Assembly: GCA_016719165.1 (NCBI GenBank) | Contig: JADKAJ010000001.1 | Location: forward strand, 620,001 to 684,000 | DNA length: 64,000 nt | Direction of reading: 5' to 3' | Source: Chitinophagaceae bacterium | Lineage (GTDB): Bacteria; Bacteroidota; Bacteroidia; Chitinophagales; Chitinophagaceae | Part shown: positions 43,473-52,568 of the stretch, piece after piece | Layout: each line of letters starts with the position of its first letter | How positions within the stretch are numbered: the first letter of the stretch is position 1 | Made by a program: the position numbers and the translations under genes | Notes under the pieces: generated by a model | Told to the model about the DNA's origin: nothing | The model's database searches: none | The model's input: only the letters and a program-made list of their open reading frames with translations

Positions 43473-44330
43473 TTATTGACCGAAAATATAACTGAACTCA
43501 ATTTTCCCGGTGATCTGCTTGTCGTTGTTGAAAAGCACTTCCTTGGTTTTAAGACCTTTTTCATCATAGATATAGCGCCAGATCAGGTAGCCAAGGTGAA
43601 GGCTGGAAGTAGTGGTCGTTTTCTGGGCTATATTATCTTTTTCATCATACTCAAACATGATGTCCGGCATCAGTTTCCTGAGCCTGGTATTGTAGCGGAC
43701 AATATCCAGTAAACGATTCCTGTCATCATAATAGTAATAGAGGTAGCTGGTTTCCACCCCTTTTTTGTAGGTTTTTTCTTCAGCTGTATTTCCATCTTCG
43801 TCAGTTATAAAACGTACTTCAAGACTGTCAATGGTATTTTCAGCTCCTGTATTATTCAGGATACGCCACATCTTTTCAGGTTTTCCGGATGCCGAGTAAA
43901 ACCATTGATGTGTTTCGGAATGATCAAAGTCACTGGCAGAATCTTTTACGACATTCAGTATCTGGCTAACTCTTCCAGTTGCATCATAGGTATAAGTCGT
44001 GCTGCTCTGAATAGCTGTTGATGAATCAGTAATATTTATCACACGGCCCTTTTCGTCAAACCTGGAATAAACAACTGTTTTATTGAAATTGTTAATAGAT
44101 GAGTTTTTTAGGACCCTGCCGTTTTCCTTTACTTCCTGGAATTCTGAAAAATCGGTTGCTTTCACACCCCGGTTATCATACCCGGTGGCACTAACCGTTT
44201 TTACTTTATTCGCTACATAGCTTTTCATCAGGTTGTTAGTTTCCTGTGTGCCAATTATATCGTTATAGTAATACTGTGCCTGCAGGGCCAAAGAGGTTAG
44301 GAGAGTAACGGGTAATAGAAGGATTTTCAT
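43473..44330 (-). CDS. Secreted YD-repeat-like protein
   Basis: A 285-residue protein with a signal peptide (L-P-V-T-L-L-T-S-L-A-L-Q-A). It contains repeated Y-D-x-x-G-R strands: Y-D-A-T-G-R-V, Y-D-D-R-N-R-L, Y-D-E-K-D-N, Y-D-E-K-G-L. These match RHS/YD-type repeats, though too few and without a toxin tip. Function unknown. It lies upstream of the CHAD gene on the same strand and is divergent from the DUF3667 gene. Confidence 0.75.
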   Translation of the reverse strand: MKILLLPVTLLTSLALQAQYYYNDIIGTQETNNLMKSYVANKVKTVSATGYDNRGVKATDFSEFQEVKENGRVLKNSSINNFNKTVVYSRFDEKGRVINITDSSTAIQSSTTYTYDATGRVSQILNVVKDSASDFDHSETHQWFYSASGKPEKMWRILNNTGAENTIDSLEVRFITDEDGNTAEEKTYKKGVETSYLYYYYDDRNRLLDIVRYNTRLRKLMPDIMFEYDEKDNIAQKTTTTSSLHLGYLIWRYIYDEKGLKTKEVLFNNDKQITGKIEFSYIFGQ

Positions 44331-44432
44331 GTCGTGATATGGTTTTTACTGTTCAAAGTTACCTTAATTGTTCAGTAACGAAAAAGAATGGTTCCCTGTA
44401 TTTTTTGTACTTATTTTTAAGAAAAATTTACA

Positions 44433-45509
44433 GTGTCTCACATTCCTCAGCGAAAAGATAAAGACTGCCTGAACTGTGGAACAACCGTACAAGGGAATTA
44501 TTGTCAGAATTGCGGCCAGGAAAATGTGGTTCCGCATGAAACATTCTGGCATATGGTAAAGCATTTCTTATATGATATCACCCATTTCGACAGTAAGTTT
44601 TTTGATTCGATGAAATTCCTGCTGCTGCGGCCTGGTTTTTTACCGCAGGAATATATAAAGGGAAGGAGAGCCAGCTACCTGAATCCGGTCAAAAAATATG
44701 TTTTTACTTCTGCTGTATTCTTTTTGATCTTTTTTGGTTTTTTTAAAGGCGGTGATGTGGTTAAAATAAATCTCGCTACTGAACTGACAAGAGAGCAAAG
44801 GGCTAACTATTTAAAACGTGGAGAGCAGGAATTGTTGAAAGATACTGCAAGTGAGATGTGGAAGGAGGCGCTGCAAGTGTTAAAGGATACCTCTAAAGTA
44901 CTGACCGGGGAGGATATGATAAAATATTGGGATGATATTGAGTTTATCAACCTGAGTGGTAAAAAATATACCAACCTGAAAGAGTATGATTCAATACAAA
45001 AAGCGATTCCTGCTGTGGAAAGGGATGGCTGGCTGCAAAGAACTATTCAGCGAAAGAACCTGAAGTTAAAAGAGAAGTACCGGAGCGACCCGGGGAAAGG
45101 ATTTAATACATTGGGAAATACTTTTTTGCACAAACTTCCTTACCTGTTATTTGCTTCACTTCCTTTGTTTGCACTGATCTTAAAATTGCTGTATATCCGC
45201 CGAAAAAATTTTTACTATGCTGATCATGCCATTTTTAGTATATATCACTATATTTTCAGCTTTATCCTTTTATTATTCGTTTTTGGTTTGGATAAACTCA
45301 GCACAGTAACGGGCCTGGAAGTTTTTGATGCACTTACCGGCTTGCTATTCCTTTCAGGGGGAGTATATTTATATATCTCGATGAAGCGATTTTATGGCCA
45401 AAGGCATATGAAAACCTTTTTTAAATTCTTATTATTGAATGTATCCGGAATTATTATGCTGGTTGTATTATTTGCTGCCTTTATACTGTTTTCAGTTTTC
45501 GAAATATAA
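44433..45509 (+). CDS. DUF3667 zinc-ribbon membrane protein
   Basis: A 358-residue protein. The N-terminal zinc ribbon C-L-N-C-G-T-T-V-Q-G-N-Y-C-Q-N-C-G spans about residues 11-27. The segment F-D-S-M-K-F-L-L-L-R-P-G-F and Y-L-N-P-V-K-K-Y-V-F follows, the DUF3667 signature, with a first helix at about 95-108 and four more after residue 230. The start is GTG at 44433. It is followed after 8 bases by mazG, so it may share a transcript. Function unknown. Confidence 0.85.
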   Translation: MSHIPQRKDKDCLNCGTTVQGNYCQNCGQENVVPHETFWHMVKHFLYDITHFDSKFFDSMKFLLLRPGFLPQEYIKGRRASYLNPVKKYVFTSAVFFLIFFGFFKGGDVVKINLATELTREQRANYLKRGEQELLKDTASEMWKEALQVLKDTSKVLTGEDMIKYWDDIEFINLSGKKYTNLKEYDSIQKAIPAVERDGWLQRTIQRKNLKLKEKYRSDPGKGFNTLGNTFLHKLPYLLFASLPLFALILKLLYIRRKNFYYADHAIFSIYHYIFSFILLLFVFGLDKLSTVTGLEVFDALTGLLFLSGGVYLYISMKRFYGQRHMKTFFKFLLLNVSGIIMLVVLFAAFILFSVFEI

Positions 45510-45517
45510 CTATACTT

Positions 45518-46330
45518 ATGCCGACAAAAAATGAAAATGCATTTACGAGGTTAGTTGAAATAATGGATGACCTGCGGGAAAAATGTCCTTGGGATAAAAA
45601 ACAAACTATTCAATCACTCCGGCAAATGACCATTGAGGAAACATATGAACTGGCTGATGCCATTACGGAGGAAGATTGGAAGGGAGTAAAAGAAGAATTG
45701 GGAGATTTGTTACTTCATATTGTTTTTTATGCAAAAATCGGGAGCGAACAACAACAATTTGAACTCCATGAAGTGATTACTGGTATTTGTGAAAAACTGG
45801 TTGCAAGGCATCCGCATATATATGGCGATGTAAAAGTGGAAAATGAGGAGGATGTAAAAAGAAACTGGGAAAAGCTTAAATTAAAGGAGGGTAAGAAATC
45901 AGTTCTAAGCGGGGTGCCGCAATCATTACCAGCAACAGTAAAGGCCATGCGTTTGCAGGAGAAGGCCAAACAGGTGGGTTTTGAATGGGATAATAAAGAG
46001 CAGGTTTGGGAAAAAGTTGAAGAGGAGTTGCAGGAGCTCAAATCTGCCGTAGTGAGTCGTGAGGCGAATAAAATGGGCGGGGATATTGAAAAACTCCAAA
46101 AGGATGTTGAGGATGAATTGGGAGATGTACTATTCTCTCTTATAAACTATGCACGGTTTTTGCAGGTAGATGCCGAAAATGCACTGGAAAGAACAAACAA
46201 GAAATTCATCTACCGGTTTACACAAATGGAACAACAAGCTATTCAACAAGGGAAAAATCTGAATGACATGACCCTGACTGAAATGGATGCCATCTGGAAC
46301 ACCATCAAACAACAGCGGCCCAATAAGTGA
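45518..46330 (+). CDS. mazG: Nucleoside triphosphate pyrophosphohydrolase MazG
   Basis: A 270-residue, two-domain MazG that hydrolyses NTPs or dNTPs to NMPs, cleaning the nucleotide pool. The first domain has L-R-E-K-C-P-W-D-K-K-Q-T and E-E-T-Y-E-L-A-D-A, E-E-L-G-D-L-L-L; the second repeats E-D-E-L-G-D-V-L-F. The Glu/Asp motif binds metal. Its TGA overlaps the GTG start of the downstream kinase (GTGA), so translation is coupled. Confidence 0.95.
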   Translation: MPTKNENAFTRLVEIMDDLREKCPWDKKQTIQSLRQMTIEETYELADAITEEDWKGVKEELGDLLLHIVFYAKIGSEQQQFELHEVITGICEKLVARHPHIYGDVKVENEEDVKRNWEKLKLKEGKKSVLSGVPQSLPATVKAMRLQEKAKQVGFEWDNKEQVWEKVEEELQELKSAVVSREANKMGGDIEKLQKDVEDELGDVLFSLINYARFLQVDAENALERTNKKFIYRFTQMEQQAIQQGKNLNDMTLTEMDAIWNTIKQQRPNK

Positions 46331-49300
46331 AGCCACAACTAAAAAATATATTTTGGAGTAAGTTCAGTTTCCTAGTACTCGCAGTCCTGTTCTTTACCCT
46401 TTCTTTTGTTTTTAATAAACTTTATTCCAGCCGCACTTCTGTTACAAGGGAGGCAGGGCTTGCAGAAACATATATCCGCAATCAACAGAAGGATTTTACC
46501 GACCTGTTAACTGATACCGCCTTAATCAGAAGGTTACTCAATAAAAAAGAATCTTTAAGTGAGCTGACTAATTTGTCGGCCAGAAACTATGGCATCTTTC
46601 TTTATTCCGTAAATGAGTTCTATGATGTGACCATGAAATTCTGGAGTGATCAGTTGATTGTCCCCCCTCCGGAAATGCTTTCAGCAGAAGACGGAGAATA
46701 TTTTACCCAGTTATCCAATGGGTATTATTATATAATTAAGAAAAGCCTCGGGTCAGATGGAAATTCGGCCGGAACGCTGGCCTTTGCAATGATCCCGGTC
46801 TGGTCTGAGTTTTTTATTGAAACGGATTATCTTCCACAGAAATTTACTTATAGTAATACAGCTGCCAGATGGGTACGGATCAGTGACGCTGTTACCGAGT
46901 TTCCGGTGAAAACTTTTTCAGGTAAAACACTATTTTACCTGGATAAGAAAATTTCCGGGGCTGTACCATTTAATGACCTTTTGACCATTTTCCTGCGTTT
47001 CGGGGCGTTGTTATTTTTATTCCTTTTTATTCATCTGGCAGCAGAGTCCACTTCAAAAAAATATGGCCCGTGGAAATCAATTGCTTTATTGGTCCTGTTT
47101 TTAGTAAGTCTCCGGCTGGTCTCCTATTTTTTTCCTTCCTTATTAAACCTGCGTCAGTTTGAAATATTCAACCCGGTTATTTATGGTGCAGATGCGGTTC
47201 AGCGTTCGTTGGGAGATCTGCTTATTAATGCGTTACTGTTATGCTGGGTTGTATTATTTGCATGGTCGAAGCTCCGGTATATTGAGAATCCGGTATCCGG
47301 GTTATCGTTAAAATTGCGTTGGTTATTGGGTTTATTGTCCCTGTGTACGCTCATTTACTCATCATTTGTGCTGGCTAATGTGGTACGGAGTCTTGTCTCT
47401 GATTCAAAAATTTCGTTTGACGTCACTAACTTTTTCAGCCTGGACTGGTATACAGTAGCCGGTTTTGTTGTACTGGCCTGTCTTTCTTTGTCCTATTATT
47501 ATCTTTCGCAGTTGTTGTTCCGGTTTATTTTCCCTTTGTTTGCGGGAAGAAATTATTTTATTTATTTCTCAATTGGGTTTACCGGATTAGTTTACCTGAC
47601 CTTCCGTTCGGGCAATCCTGAGGTGCTTTTTTATCTGCCCGTATTACTATGGTTGCTTATTTACACCTGGCTGATACATCGCCAGGGTATCATCTTTAAA
47701 CGTATTCGTATCAATATCGGGGGAATGCTTTCCTGGTTATTTATTTTCTCGGTTTCTGTTGCCGTTATCATGCTCTCAGAGAATAAGAAAGTGGAGTGGG
47801 AAAAAAGAAAGCGGATGGCAGATGTACTTTCTGTGCAAACGGATAAATCAAGCGAGATGCTGATGAGTATAGCTATTCAGTATCTTGATAATGATTTTCT
47901 CCGCGAGAATTTCAATCGTTTCAGTGATCCCGAAAATGGCAAAGAGTTCCGGGACAGTATCGTTACAGATAATTACAGGGGTTATCTTAATAAATATGAT
48001 ACCCGGCTTTATGTATATGATGAATATAACAGGCCCCTCTATAATGAAGATGCCACTTCGTATGAGTCATTGAATACAATTCTTTCCGTACAATCAAATC
48101 CTACACAAATTGAGGGATTATTTTATTATGAGACTTCTTATGACAAGTTTAATTACATAACCCGGCGGGAGGTAAGGGATACGGCAAATAAAAAGATCGG
48201 TTCTTTCTTTATTGTTTCTAATCCTAAAAACTTCAGTAATGAAGCATTGTTTCCGGAGCTTTTCAGGCAGTTCAAAAAATCAGATCCGGAGAGTTCGCCC
48301 ATTTATTCTATTGCAGTTTATGCTGGTCGCCGCCTTATGTCTCCACCGGGTAATTATCCTTTTCCTATATGGCTTATCGATGTGGAAGTTCCAAAGGAGG
48401 AGTTTCTGCAAAGAACAAACGGAGATTTTGATGAACTCTGGCATAGATCGGGTAATGATAAAGTGGTAGTAATAGCCCGGAAAAAGGAGACTTTTATCCA
48501 GGCCATTACTTTGTTCTCTTATATTTTCTGTTCTTTCCTGTTTATGGTGGCTTTTGTAAAACTGGTATCACTTGTTTTGAAAATTGGAACCAATTGGGCA
48601 GGTATCCGCAGGCTATTTCAATTTAATATCCGTAGACAGGTACATAGTACCATCATATTCATCAGTATTTTTTCTTTTTTGGTCATTGGTGCTGCTACTA
48701 TCTCCTTCTTCATTAACCGCTATAAAGAAAATAACAGTGAGAAACTAAGCCGGACAATGAAGATAATGGTGAATGAAATGGAAAAGAAAATGGCTGATCA
48801 TAATACATTTGATGATGTGATCAAAATTTATGACTCGGTCTCAAATACCGGTCTGCAAGGCCTTGTGGATGAAGTGTCAGAAATTCATGGAGTAGATGTG
48901 AATGTATATGACCTGTCAGGTAATCTGCAGGTTTCTTCAGAGGCTAATGTGTACACCAAAGGAGTGTTGAGTAAAAAGATAGATCCAGTTGCCTATTACT
49001 ACCTTGACAAACTTCGTAAAGTGCAGCACCTGCAGACTGAAAGGGTTGGTAATTTCTCGTATTACAGTATGTACAGCCCGGTTCGTGATGCAGATGGCCA
49101 GGCATATGCCTATATCAATATCCCGTATTTTACTTCACAACCTGAACTGGAAAAGGAGATATCTAATTTTTTAGTAACCATCATCAACCTGAATGCTTTT
49201 ATCTTCCTGATTGCAGGTTTAATTGCAATGTTTATAACAAACCGGATCACCGATTCTTTTTCATTGATAAGTGATAAAATGAAGGAAGTGAATCTTGGTA

Positions 49301-50091
49301 AGGTGAATGAAAAAATCAGCTGGAGCCGTAATGACGAAATTGGCGAACTGGTGCATGAGTATAATAAAATGGTTGCTAAACTGGGTGAAAGTGCCGCAGC
49401 CCTGGCTAAAAGTGAAAGGGAAGGAGCCTGGCGTGAAATGGCGAGGCAGGTGGCACATGAAATTAAAAACCCGCTGACGCCGATGAAGCTTAGTATCCAG
49501 TACCTCCAAAAAGCAATAAATAATAACCAGCCTAATGTAAAAGAATTATCTGCCAACGTTGCAAATACACTGGTAGAGCAGATAGATCATTTATCGAAAA
49601 TTGCAGCAGATTTCTCGCAGTTCGCCAATATTGGCAATACTAATGTAAGTACATTCGATCTGCATGACGTTATCGGTTCCCTGAGGGAATTGTACGGATC
49701 AGATGAAAACGTAAGATTTGTATGGAGACCACTTAAAGACAAGGTATTTGTTCAGGCAGATAAGACCCAGATGAACCGTCTTTTTACTAACCTGTTTGCA
49801 AACGCCGTGGAAGCCTGCAATGGAAATTCATTTTGTCTTATTGAAGTAAACGAAAGCAGGCAGGAGAATATATTGCGTATCAGTATAAAGGATAATGGTG
49901 AAGGTATTGATCCTGAAATGCAGGAAAGAATATTCGTTCCCAACTTTACTACCAAATCATCTGGCACAGGGTTGGGTCTGGCTATGTGCAAAGGAATAGT
50001 GGAACAAGCGAAGGGAAATATCTGGTTTGAAACATCGCAGGGAAAGGGGACTACGTTTCATGTCGAATTACCAATAATGGATAACCTGTAA
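46327..50091 (+). CDS. Large NtrY-like membrane histidine kinase
   Basis: A 1254-residue kinase. A first helix at about 13-31 and a periplasmic region of about 190 residues are followed by some eight or nine close helices (about 222-475) and a second extracytoplasmic region. Two more helices at about 724-797 and one at about 965 lead into HAMP (N-R-I-T-D-S-F-S-L). The H-box A-H-E-I-K-N-P-L-T-P-M-K-L lies near 1042, and an NtrY/BaeS-like ATP domain ends the protein. The unusual multi-helix first half suggests a sensor of a membrane signal. The GTG start overlaps the mazG stop. No response regulator is beside it. Confidence 0.9.
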   Translation: MKPQLKNIFWSKFSFLVLAVLFFTLSFVFNKLYSSRTSVTREAGLAETYIRNQQKDFTDLLTDTALIRRLLNKKESLSELTNLSARNYGIFLYSVNEFYDVTMKFWSDQLIVPPPEMLSAEDGEYFTQLSNGYYYIIKKSLGSDGNSAGTLAFAMIPVWSEFFIETDYLPQKFTYSNTAARWVRISDAVTEFPVKTFSGKTLFYLDKKISGAVPFNDLLTIFLRFGALLFLFLFIHLAAESTSKKYGPWKSIALLVLFLVSLRLVSYFFPSLLNLRQFEIFNPVIYGADAVQRSLGDLLINALLLCWVVLFAWSKLRYIENPVSGLSLKLRWLLGLLSLCTLIYSSFVLANVVRSLVSDSKISFDVTNFFSLDWYTVAGFVVLACLSLSYYYLSQLLFRFIFPLFAGRNYFIYFSIGFTGLVYLTFRSGNPEVLFYLPVLLWLLIYTWLIHRQGIIFKRIRINIGGMLSWLFIFSVSVAVIMLSENKKVEWEKRKRMADVLSVQTDKSSEMLMSIAIQYLDNDFLRENFNRFSDPENGKEFRDSIVTDNYRGYLNKYDTRLYVYDEYNRPLYNEDATSYESLNTILSVQSNPTQIEGLFYYETSYDKFNYITRREVRDTANKKIGSFFIVSNPKNFSNEALFPELFRQFKKSDPESSPIYSIAVYAGRRLMSPPGNYPFPIWLIDVEVPKEEFLQRTNGDFDELWHRSGNDKVVVIARKKETFIQAITLFSYIFCSFLFMVAFVKLVSLVLKIGTNWAGIRRLFQFNIRRQVHSTIIFISIFSFLVIGAATISFFINRYKENNSEKLSRTMKIMVNEMEKKMADHNTFDDVIKIYDSVSNTGLQGLVDEVSEIHGVDVNVYDLSGNLQVSSEANVYTKGVLSKKIDPVAYYYLDKLRKVQHLQTERVGNFSYYSMYSPVRDADGQAYAYINIPYFTSQPELEKEISNFLVTIINLNAFIFLIAGLIAMFITNRITDSFSLISDKMKEVNLGKVNEKISWSRNDEIGELVHEYNKMVAKLGESAAALAKSEREGAWREMARQVAHEIKNPLTPMKLSIQYLQKAINNNQPNVKELSANVANTLVEQIDHLSKIAADFSQFANIGNTNVSTFDLHDVIGSLRELYGSDENVRFVWRPLKDKVFVQADKTQMNRLFTNLFANAVEACNGNSFCLIEVNESRQENILRISIKDNGEGIDPEMQERIFVPNFTTKSSGTGLGLAMCKGIVEQAKGNIWFETSQGKGTTFHVELPIMDNL

Positions 50092-50198
50092 TAAAATTTA
50101 GTATTGCTGATTTGCAGGGCTTTTTTACCTTTTGTGTTATTCTAAATTCCTTATTTAAGATTGTATTTTTCTGATCAAGGTACTTTAAAATAGTTGTT

Positions 50199-51185
50199 AT
50201 GAAAAAGCAAAGCCTGTTAGTCGTCCTGTCATTTTTTTTACTTTCTGTAAATGCCCAGGTTTATAAAACAAATGGACCGCTGGTGCATACCTATTCTATA
50301 GTAGCAAGGGATTCTGTTACAGGAGAGATGGCAGTGGCAGTGCAGAGTCATTGGTTTTCTGTAGGAACGGCTGTAAGTTGGGCGGAGGCAGGGGTTGGGG
50401 CTGTAGCTACCCAGTCTTTTGTAAACAAATCATTCGGACCAAGAGGACTTGCGTTAGTTAAAAGTGGTCTGACTGCCCAACAGGCATTAGATTCTTTATT
50501 GGCAGATGATGAGGGCAGAGAAGTCAGGCAGGTCGCTATTGTTGATAATAAAGGTAATGTAGCAACCCATACAGGCAGTGGTTGTATACAATATGCTTCA
50601 CATGTAAAGGGAAGTCAGTTTTCTGTACAGTCGAATATGATGCTGGGAAATAAAGTGCCGGTTGCTATGAAAGAAGCATTTGAGAAAAGTACTGGTAAGC
50701 CATTGGGTGAAAGAATGCTTTTAGCATTGGAAGCAGCGCAAGGGGCCGGAGGGGATATCCGTGGTCAGCAGTCGGCTGCGTTATTGATTGTTCCCGGCAG
50801 TTCGGCTGGCAGGCCCTGGGATGAAAGAACAGTGGATTTAAGAGTCGATGATCATAAAGAGCCAGTGAAAGAACTTCGACGGTTATATACTATCAGTATT
50901 GCTTATGAGCAAATGAATAAAGGAGACCTGGCTGTGGAAAAGAATGACATGGCAGTTGCGATGAATGAATATAATGCAGCCATGAAGATGATGCCCGGCA
51001 ACCTGGAAATGCAATACTGGACAGCCGTTACTCTTGCCAATAATAAGGAGTTAAACAAATCATTGTCCATATTCAGAAAAGTATTTGCTAAAGATAAGAA
51101 CTGGAAAGAGCTGACACGACGTTTGCCGGCAGTAAAACTTCTTACGGTAAGTGAAGAAGCATTAAAAGCCATTCTTGCTTTGTAA
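50199..51185 (+). CDS. Secreted DUF1028 protein with TPR-like tail
   Basis: A 328-residue protein with a signal peptide (cut after V-N-A-Q). Residues 28-225 are a DUF1028 domain (T-Y-S-I-V-A-R-D, G-V-G-A-V-A-T-Q-S-F-V-N, G-A-G-G-D-I-R-G-Q-Q-S-A-A), which has a pattern like Ntn hydrolases. Residues 230-328 are TPR-like helices. Family members are often called uncharacterised or peptidase-like. It is preceded by a 107-base gap and has no operon partner. Confidence 0.85.
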   Translation: MKKQSLLVVLSFFLLSVNAQVYKTNGPLVHTYSIVARDSVTGEMAVAVQSHWFSVGTAVSWAEAGVGAVATQSFVNKSFGPRGLALVKSGLTAQQALDSLLADDEGREVRQVAIVDNKGNVATHTGSGCIQYASHVKGSQFSVQSNMMLGNKVPVAMKEAFEKSTGKPLGERMLLALEAAQGAGGDIRGQQSAALLIVPGSSAGRPWDERTVDLRVDDHKEPVKELRRLYTISIAYEQMNKGDLAVEKNDMAVAMNEYNAAMKMMPGNLEMQYWTAVTLANNKELNKSLSIFRKVFAKDKNWKELTRRLPAVKLLTVSEEALKAILAL

Positions 51186-51401
51186 TTGCAAACAGGAGTT
51201 CCTGTATTGATTGCCCGGGAAATAGAAAGAAGTAGGATTGCTGCTTTAATTACTAAGTAAATATTGACAATGAGAAATAGATATTCACATTTCTACTGTT
51301 ATTACCCCTGTTAGCTGTACATGGCATTTTATTTGCACCTATCTGTAACGCACCATAAATCCTTTAAGGGATTCACCAGCCCAGGTTAAGACACAGATAA
51401 T

Positions 51402-51650
51402 ATGAAAAACCAAACGAAGTTTGTTGTTTCACCCAACATGGTGCCCTCTAATGCTTCCATAACAGTACAGTCGCCGGTAAACATGTTTGCCGCTGATAGT
51501 TATCATATCGTCAATGACAGGGGCGAACTTGTCAGGAAAGGTAAAATATCAGATCCTGCAAGAGAGTTTTCACTTAGTGTCGGGGGTATGCCGGATGGCA
51601 TATACTGGCTGGTGATGGGAGAGTTGCGGGAACGATTTACGATTGTTTAA
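51402..51650 (+). CDS. Stand-alone T9SS sorting-domain-like protein
   Basis: An 82-residue protein that consists almost wholly of a type A C-terminal sorting domain: V-S-P-N-M-V-P-S-N-A-S-I-T-V, then V-N-D-R-G-E-L-V-R-K-G-K-I, L-S-V-G-G-M-P-D-G-I-Y-W-L and F-T-I-V at the end. No signal peptide and no cargo domain precede it, which is odd, since this domain normally ends secreted proteins. I cannot tell if it is a remnant, a chaperone partner or simply a similar fold. The ATG at 51402 follows a 216-base gap. Confidence 0.6.
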   Translation: MKNQTKFVVSPNMVPSNASITVQSPVNMFAADSYHIVNDRGELVRKGKISDPAREFSLSVGGMPDGIYWLVMGELRERFTIV

Positions 51651-51659
51651 GCAGGATAA

Positions 51660-52112
51660 TCAATCCCATACATATTTCCAGCTTCCATCAGCCTGCTTTC
51701 TCCAAACGGTGTGAAAAACACCCCGTGCTTCATTGGTATTGCCAGTGCTGTCTTTGGATTGCCACACATATTTTCCATATGTATATCCCATATCACCTTT
51801 ATCGGCTGCATCTGTATAGTCGGGTGACCATTTGACGGAAGCAGATTTAAAATATTCAGCTGAATAATACTTTTTGATATTCTCTTTACCCGTTATAAGG
51901 GTATCGTTTTCTCGTTTTATGACTGCAATTGAATCCGCAAAAAACCAAAATGCTTCTGCTATGCCTTTTTCAGCAGCCATTTTTTCAAACTCTTTTTCGG
52001 CCATTTTGATTTCCTGTTTGGCTTTTTCCTTCTGGTCTGTAACTCCAGGTTGACAGGAAACAGCCGATAGGGAAATGGTAATAACAGCAATAGAAAATTT
52101 TCGTATATGCAT
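51660..52112 (-). CDS. DUF4440/SnoaL-like lipoprotein
   Basis: A 150-residue lipoprotein with lipobox S-A-V-S-C. The soluble part is a cone-like alpha/beta (NTF2-like) domain: A-E-K-G-I-A-E-A-F-W-F-F-A-D helix, G-Y-T-Y-G-K-Y-V-W, and T-V-W-R-K-Q-A-D-G-S-W-K-Y-V-W-D at the end, typical of DUF4440. Function unknown. It is convergent with the sorting-domain gene. Confidence 0.85.
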   Translation of the reverse strand: MHIRKFSIAVITISLSAVSCQPGVTDQKEKAKQEIKMAEKEFEKMAAEKGIAEAFWFFADSIAVIKRENDTLITGKENIKKYYSAEYFKSASVKWSPDYTDAADKGDMGYTYGKYVWQSKDSTGNTNEARGVFHTVWRKQADGSWKYVWD

Positions 52113-52175
52113 GATTTCTATTGTAAATAATTTAACTGACCGTTGGAGTAATATTGATTGGATGCCCCGTGAAGT

Positions 52176-52514
52176 TTACCACCCCATGATGTCAGCCATA
52201 CCTTTTATAGTAAATATAACGCCTATAGTAGTGAGGCCGTACATGGCCCATTTGATATTTCCTCCGCTGCTGTAAAGCAAGATAGTGAGCATGCAACCTA
52301 CAATCAGTAATGCGACGCCAATACCACAGCAGGCAAAACCAGTATTTCTTTTTTTGATGAGCCGTAAATTTTTTAGCTGCTGAATGGTTTCCTGCAGGAG
52401 ATTTTCCGTAGCTCCTTTCTCTTTGAGTTGCAGGGTTATTTCGTCATAACTCAATCCTCTTTGCTGAAGGGAATTGGCTAAATGCAAAAATTCACTGTGC
52501 TGAACAGTATTCAT
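52176..52514 (-). CDS. Small membrane protein with helical N-terminus
   Basis: A 112-residue protein with about 55 mostly helical soluble residues (L-S-Y-D-E-I-T-L-Q-L-K-E-K-G-A, a pattern suggesting a small winged or helix-turn segment) and two or three transmembrane helices (A-C-C-G-I-G-V-A-L-L-I-V-G). No family recognised. It lies 63 bases upstream of the DUF4440 lipoprotein gene on the same strand and may be co-transcribed. Confidence 0.6.
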   Translation of the reverse strand: MNTVQHSEFLHLANSLQQRGLSYDEITLQLKEKGATENLLQETIQQLKNLRLIKKRNTGFACCGIGVALLIVGCMLTILLYSSGGNIKWAMYGLTTIGVIFTIKGMADIMGW

Positions 52515-52568
52515 AACGCAAGCTTTGTGTTAAAATACAATTTTTTTTGAAACGACCAAAAAAGGCTG

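Noticed and set aside
43473..44330. RHS-type polymorphic toxin
   Set aside because: There are only a few YD-like repeats, no core/protease region, no variable toxin tip and no immunity gene.
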